A stretch of DNA of 54,318 bases. It comes from Spirochaetota bacterium. GTDB taxonomy: Bacteria; Spirochaetota; UBA4802; JAFGDQ01. Positions 51,935 through 54,318 of this stretch are shown piece after piece. The notes beneath the pieces are model-generated. The model made no database searches and was not told the DNA's origin. It worked only from the letters and a program-made list of their open reading frames with translations. Each line of letters starts with the position of its first letter. Within the stretch, counting starts at the first letter, position 1. The DNA is taken from contig JAFGDQ010000075.1 of assembly GCA_016932015.1 (NCBI GenBank), positions 1 to 54,318 on the forward strand, in the 5' to 3' direction. Made by a program: the position numbers and the translations under genes.

Positions 51935-53125
51935 ATGCAGGATATTATATATCTGGATAATAATGCTACAACTATGGTTGATCCTCAAGTTCTGGAAGAG
52001 ATGCTCCCTTTTCTTAAAGATAGATATGGAAATCCTTCCAGCATATACGATTTTGGAGGCGATGTTGCAAAAAATATCAGAAAGTCGCGAATACAGATTG
52101 CTGAGCTTATAGGTGCGGATAATGAACGTGAAATACTATTTACCAGCTGCGGAACAGAAAGCGACAACATGGCAATACTGGGAGTAATTTCCGGGAGTAA
52201 TAAGAAACATATAATTACAACGCGAGTTGAGCATCCTGCGGTATTGAATTTATGCAAAAAGCTCGAAAGGGATGACGGATACAGAGTTACTTATGTTCCT
52301 GTTGATAAGGAAGGGAATCTTGATTCAGGAATGCTGAAAGGAGCAGTCGGTAATGATACTGCTGTTGTTTCAGTAATGTATGCCAATAATGAAACAGGAG
52401 TGATTTTTCCTGTTGAGGAAATCGGCGCCTTCCTGAAAGAAAAAGGTGTTCCTTTTCATGTGGATGCGGTCCAGGCTGCAGGAAAAATTCCAGTTGATGT
52501 TAATAAGATTCAATGCGATCTGCTTTCTGTCTCCGGGCATAAATTCCATGCTCCCAAGGGAGTTGGAGCCCTTTATGTCAGAACAGGAACAAAGTTAAAT
52601 CCGCTATTACACGGCGGCCATCAGGAAAAAGGCATGAAGCCTGGTACTGAAAATGTGCCCGGAATAGTAGCAATGGGAAAGGCCGCGGAACTTGCGCTTA
52701 CGAATCTTGATAATGAGGACCGGATAAAAGAATTAAGGGACAAACTTGAAAACGGTTTACTGGAAAAATTTGAGAATTCTCATCTTAACGGAGCAAAGAA
52801 TTCAAGAGTACCGAACACCACTAATATAGGTTTTAAATATATAGAAGGGGAGTCAATACTGCTTTATCTTAATGAAAAGAATATTGCAGCATCTTCCGGA
52901 TCAGCCTGCTCATCCGGTTCTCTTGAACCGTCGCATGTACTTAGAGCTATGGGAGTTCCGTTCACATCAGCTCATGGTTCAATAAGATTCAGCCTGAGCA
53001 GATTTAATACAGAAGAGGAAATTGATACTGTTTTATCGGTTATGCCCGGGATTGTGGAAAAACTGCTTTCTATATCACCATTCTGGGACAGCAAGACGAA
53101 TCGGCCGAAGAATCCTGATATATAG
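51935..53125 (+). CDS. nifS: Cysteine desulfurase NifS
   Basis: The 396-residue PLP enzyme converts cysteine to alanine and an enzyme persulfide. It has IYLDNNATTMVDPQV at the start, VEHPAVL, FHVDAVQAAGK with the PLP Asp, the PLP Lys203 in VSGHKFHAPKG, GTENVPG and the catalytic Cys325 in ASSGSACSSGS. The short loop around that Cys is of group I (NifS/IscS). It starts 12 nt after nifU behind GGAGAAGAG, so both are in one transcript under the PerR/Fur-like box. Confidence 0.95.
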   Translation: MQDIIYLDNNATTMVDPQVLEEMLPFLKDRYGNPSSIYDFGGDVAKNIRKSRIQIAELIGADNEREILFTSCGTESDNMAILGVISGSNKKHIITTRVEHPAVLNLCKKLERDDGYRVTYVPVDKEGNLDSGMLKGAVGNDTAVVSVMYANNETGVIFPVEEIGAFLKEKGVPFHVDAVQAAGKIPVDVNKIQCDLLSVSGHKFHAPKGVGALYVRTGTKLNPLLHGGHQEKGMKPGTENVPGIVAMGKAAELALTNLDNEDRIKELRDKLENGLLEKFENSHLNGAKNSRVPNTTNIGFKYIEGESILLYLNEKNIAASSGSACSSGSLEPSHVLRAMGVPFTSAHGSIRFSLSRFNTEEEIDTVLSVMPGIVEKLLSISPFWDSKTNRPKNPDI

Positions 53126-53176
53126 TGTCAGGAAATAATATTTTACACTAATAAGTGAAGAAATGTTTTGTTTTAC

Positions 53177-54013
53177 TTATCTGCCGACTTCATTTATGAG
53201 TCTGCCCAGTGTATCCGAATGGGTCAGGATTGTTTTCTGATTGGCTTCATAACTTCTCTGAACTTCAATCATATCCACCATTTCTCTTACGGCATTTACA
53301 TTGGATTTTTCGAGAAAACCCTGAATTACTTTCGGTTCTGCCGTGCTTATTGCGGGGCCTGAAAGTTCGGTCTCTCGGTAAAGAGAGTCTCCTTCTTTCT
53401 TTATTTCACGGATATTTTCAAAATCTACTATTTTTAATTTGTCTATTACAACAGGCTCTTCCCAGTTGTTTTGAGTCATTCCAACAACATTTCGGGGATC
53501 CAGAGAAAGAGCTGAATTTACAAGTATTTCACCTTTTTCATTTATCATGAAATTGTTAGCCTGAACTTTGATCTGGCCGTTTTCTCCAAGCACAGGGTTA
53601 CCGTTTTTTGTGACAAGAATTCCTTCCTTGTTAATGGTAAAACCGCCGTCTCTTGTATATCTTTCACCCCGCTCGGTTGCTACAGAGAAAAATCCTTTGC
53701 CTTCAAGTGCCAAATCAAACGGATTTTCCGTGCTTTGAAGGGAACCCTGTTCGAATTCTGTGTATACTTCATTTACCTCAACTCCGGTCCCGAGTTTTCC
53801 TACAAAAGGCATTGTATCATATGAACCTGCCGGTACAATCCCAACTCCGTCATCATTAATTCTGCGGAGAACCATATCAGGGAATGCTTTAAAAACAGTA
53901 ATATCCTTTTTATAGGCTGTTTTATCCACATTGGCAAGGTTGTTTGAAATTGTATCGATTCTGGCCTGCTGAGCAATCATGCCGCTGGCACCGGTGTATA
54001 TTCCACGTATCAT
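53177..54013 (-). CDS. flgF: Flagellar rod/hook-basal body protein FlgF (FlgG family)
   Basis: The 278-residue axial protein has the N-terminal rod-family motif MIRGIYTGASGMIAQQARID plus TISNNLANVDKTAYKK, the internal GTGVEVNEVYTEFEQGSLQS and NPFDLALEGKGFF motifs, RYTRDGGFTINKEG, and the C-terminal EMVDMIEVQRSYEANQKTIL helix. In spirochaetes two FlgG-like genes are tandem (flgF then flgG). Only this one is seen before nifS. The assignment to FlgF rather than FlgG rests on the IRGIYTGASGM start. A sigma-28-like element lies upstream. Confidence 0.88.
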   Translation of the reverse strand: MIRGIYTGASGMIAQQARIDTISNNLANVDKTAYKKDITVFKAFPDMVLRRINDDGVGIVPAGSYDTMPFVGKLGTGVEVNEVYTEFEQGSLQSTENPFDLALEGKGFFSVATERGERYTRDGGFTINKEGILVTKNGNPVLGENGQIKVQANNFMINEKGEILVNSALSLDPRNVVGMTQNNWEEPVVIDKLKIVDFENIREIKKEGDSLYRETELSGPAISTAEPKVIQGFLEKSNVNAVREMVDMIEVQRSYEANQKTILTHSDTLGRLINEVGR

Positions 54014-54043
54014 ATCAGTATCTTCCTCCTCATGTCCCTTATA

Positions 54044-54072
54044 ATATCGGCATTTGATCCTGATAACTTTTA
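54044..54072 (-). promoter_or_regulatory. Sigma-28-like promoter of flgF
   Basis: On the minus strand TAAAAGTT (54072-54065), a 13-nt gap and GCCGATAT (54051-54044; 7 of 8 to the FliA -10), 31 nt before the start codon and followed by GAGGAGGAAG. The spacing is two bases longer than the enteric optimum. Confidence 0.45.
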
Positions 54073-54237
54073 AGATTAATTTTTATCCTTCAGATAATTC
54101 TTTCCGCCGTTTATAAAAAAATTCCTTCAATATCAAAAGCTTATTAAAAATATTGATTTGATTTTACTAATTATATTAATTGTCCGATTATATTATAATT
54201 GAAAAAGACTTATTCCTTCTTATGAAGCAGTATGGAG

Positions 54238-54318
54238 TGACCCCCTAAAACTGTAAAGTGAAATTACACTTTAATGATGCTTTTATGAGTCAATCTAAAC
54301 TCAACGGGCGTCATTCCG
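54238..54318 (-). mobile_element. End of an IS3-family insertion sequence (continues beyond window)
   Basis: A sharp sequence change at 54238 starts TGACCCCCTAAAACTGTAAA, a typical terminal inverted repeat for an IS3-like element. It encloses the 3' end of an orfB transposase. The other end and any target duplication lie outside the window. Confidence 0.65.
54264..54318 (-). CDS. IS3-family transposase OrfB, C-terminal 17 residues
   Basis: The last codons, GMTPVEFRLTHKSIIKV then TAA at 54266-54264, match the common G-M-S/T-P-V-E/Q-x-R end of IS3-family integrase-type transposases. The rest lies outside the window, so whether it is intact cannot be judged. Confidence 0.6.
   Translation of the reverse strand, partial: GMTPVEFRLTHKSIIKV

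Noticed and set aside
53126..53176. Possible terminator between nifS and flgF (ATAAGT...ACTTAT)
   Set aside because: Only a 6-bp AT-rich stem with a long loop; too weak to call.
1..54318. CRISPR arrays, tRNA, rRNA, riboswitches
   Set aside because: I looked for regular direct repeats, tRNA T-loop patterns and known riboswitch cores and saw none that hold up; a covariance-model scan would be needed to exclude small RNAs.

Overview
The window is about 54 kb of AT-rich DNA from a flagellated, probably anaerobic spirochaete. The main evidence is the periplasmic flagellin FlaB (44305-45156), whose conserved segments look more like the Leptospira-type flagellin than the Treponema type from memory. 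Other spirochaete signs are the order motA-motB-fliL-fliY-fliO-fliP-fliQ-fliR-flhB-flhA-flhF-flhG-fliA, a membrane protein between flhG and fliA, and a lipobox lipoprotein. An ADP-forming acyl-CoA synthetase and NifU/NifS point to anaerobic metabolism. No tRNA, rRNA or CRISPR array was seen.

1-11.6 kb is accessory and partly decaying. It holds a broken acetyltransferase beside a methyltransferase start, a four-gene ABC import operon with a DUF364 protein (minus strand), a stand-alone HD-GYP protein, and wrecks of an iron-sulfur protein and an IS91-like transposase. Next come a GC-richer HisF paralogue with its own terminator, the two subunits of an ADP-forming acyl-CoA synthetase, a Kelch/Calx-beta lipoprotein and a frameshifted unknown gene.

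11.6-31.4 kb is the flagellar and chemotaxis supercluster (plus strand): a short DUF115 (Maf-like) protein, flbD, the stator, switch and export genes, flhF/flhG, sigma-28 (fliA), a FapA-like protein, a SwrB-like membrane protein, cheR and cheD. It runs into a housekeeping block: yicC, remA, gmk, rpoZ, miaA, hfq and a 29-residue basic protein of the COX24/mS38 type.

35-45.9 kb mixes regulators and displaced flagellar genes: cheW, a metal-ligand-less iron-ADH homologue, flgM, rsmI, a receiver domain lacking its phospho-acceptor Asp, canonical hisF, an exported protein plus fliM (about 25 kb from fliY), a degenerate M23 protein, flaB with an elaborate leader, and a small protein near flaB. Sigma-28-like promoters occur before flgM, the fliM operon, flaB, the small protein, flgF and possibly motA, so sigma-28, its anti-sigma FlgM and several probable targets lie together.

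46-54.3 kb holds a Nudix hydrolase, an acyltransferase/hydrolase fusion, a small outer-membrane barrel, a rhomboid protease, a YwaF-like protein, nifU-nifS behind a PerR/Fur-like box, flgF, and the end of an IS3-family element running off the window.
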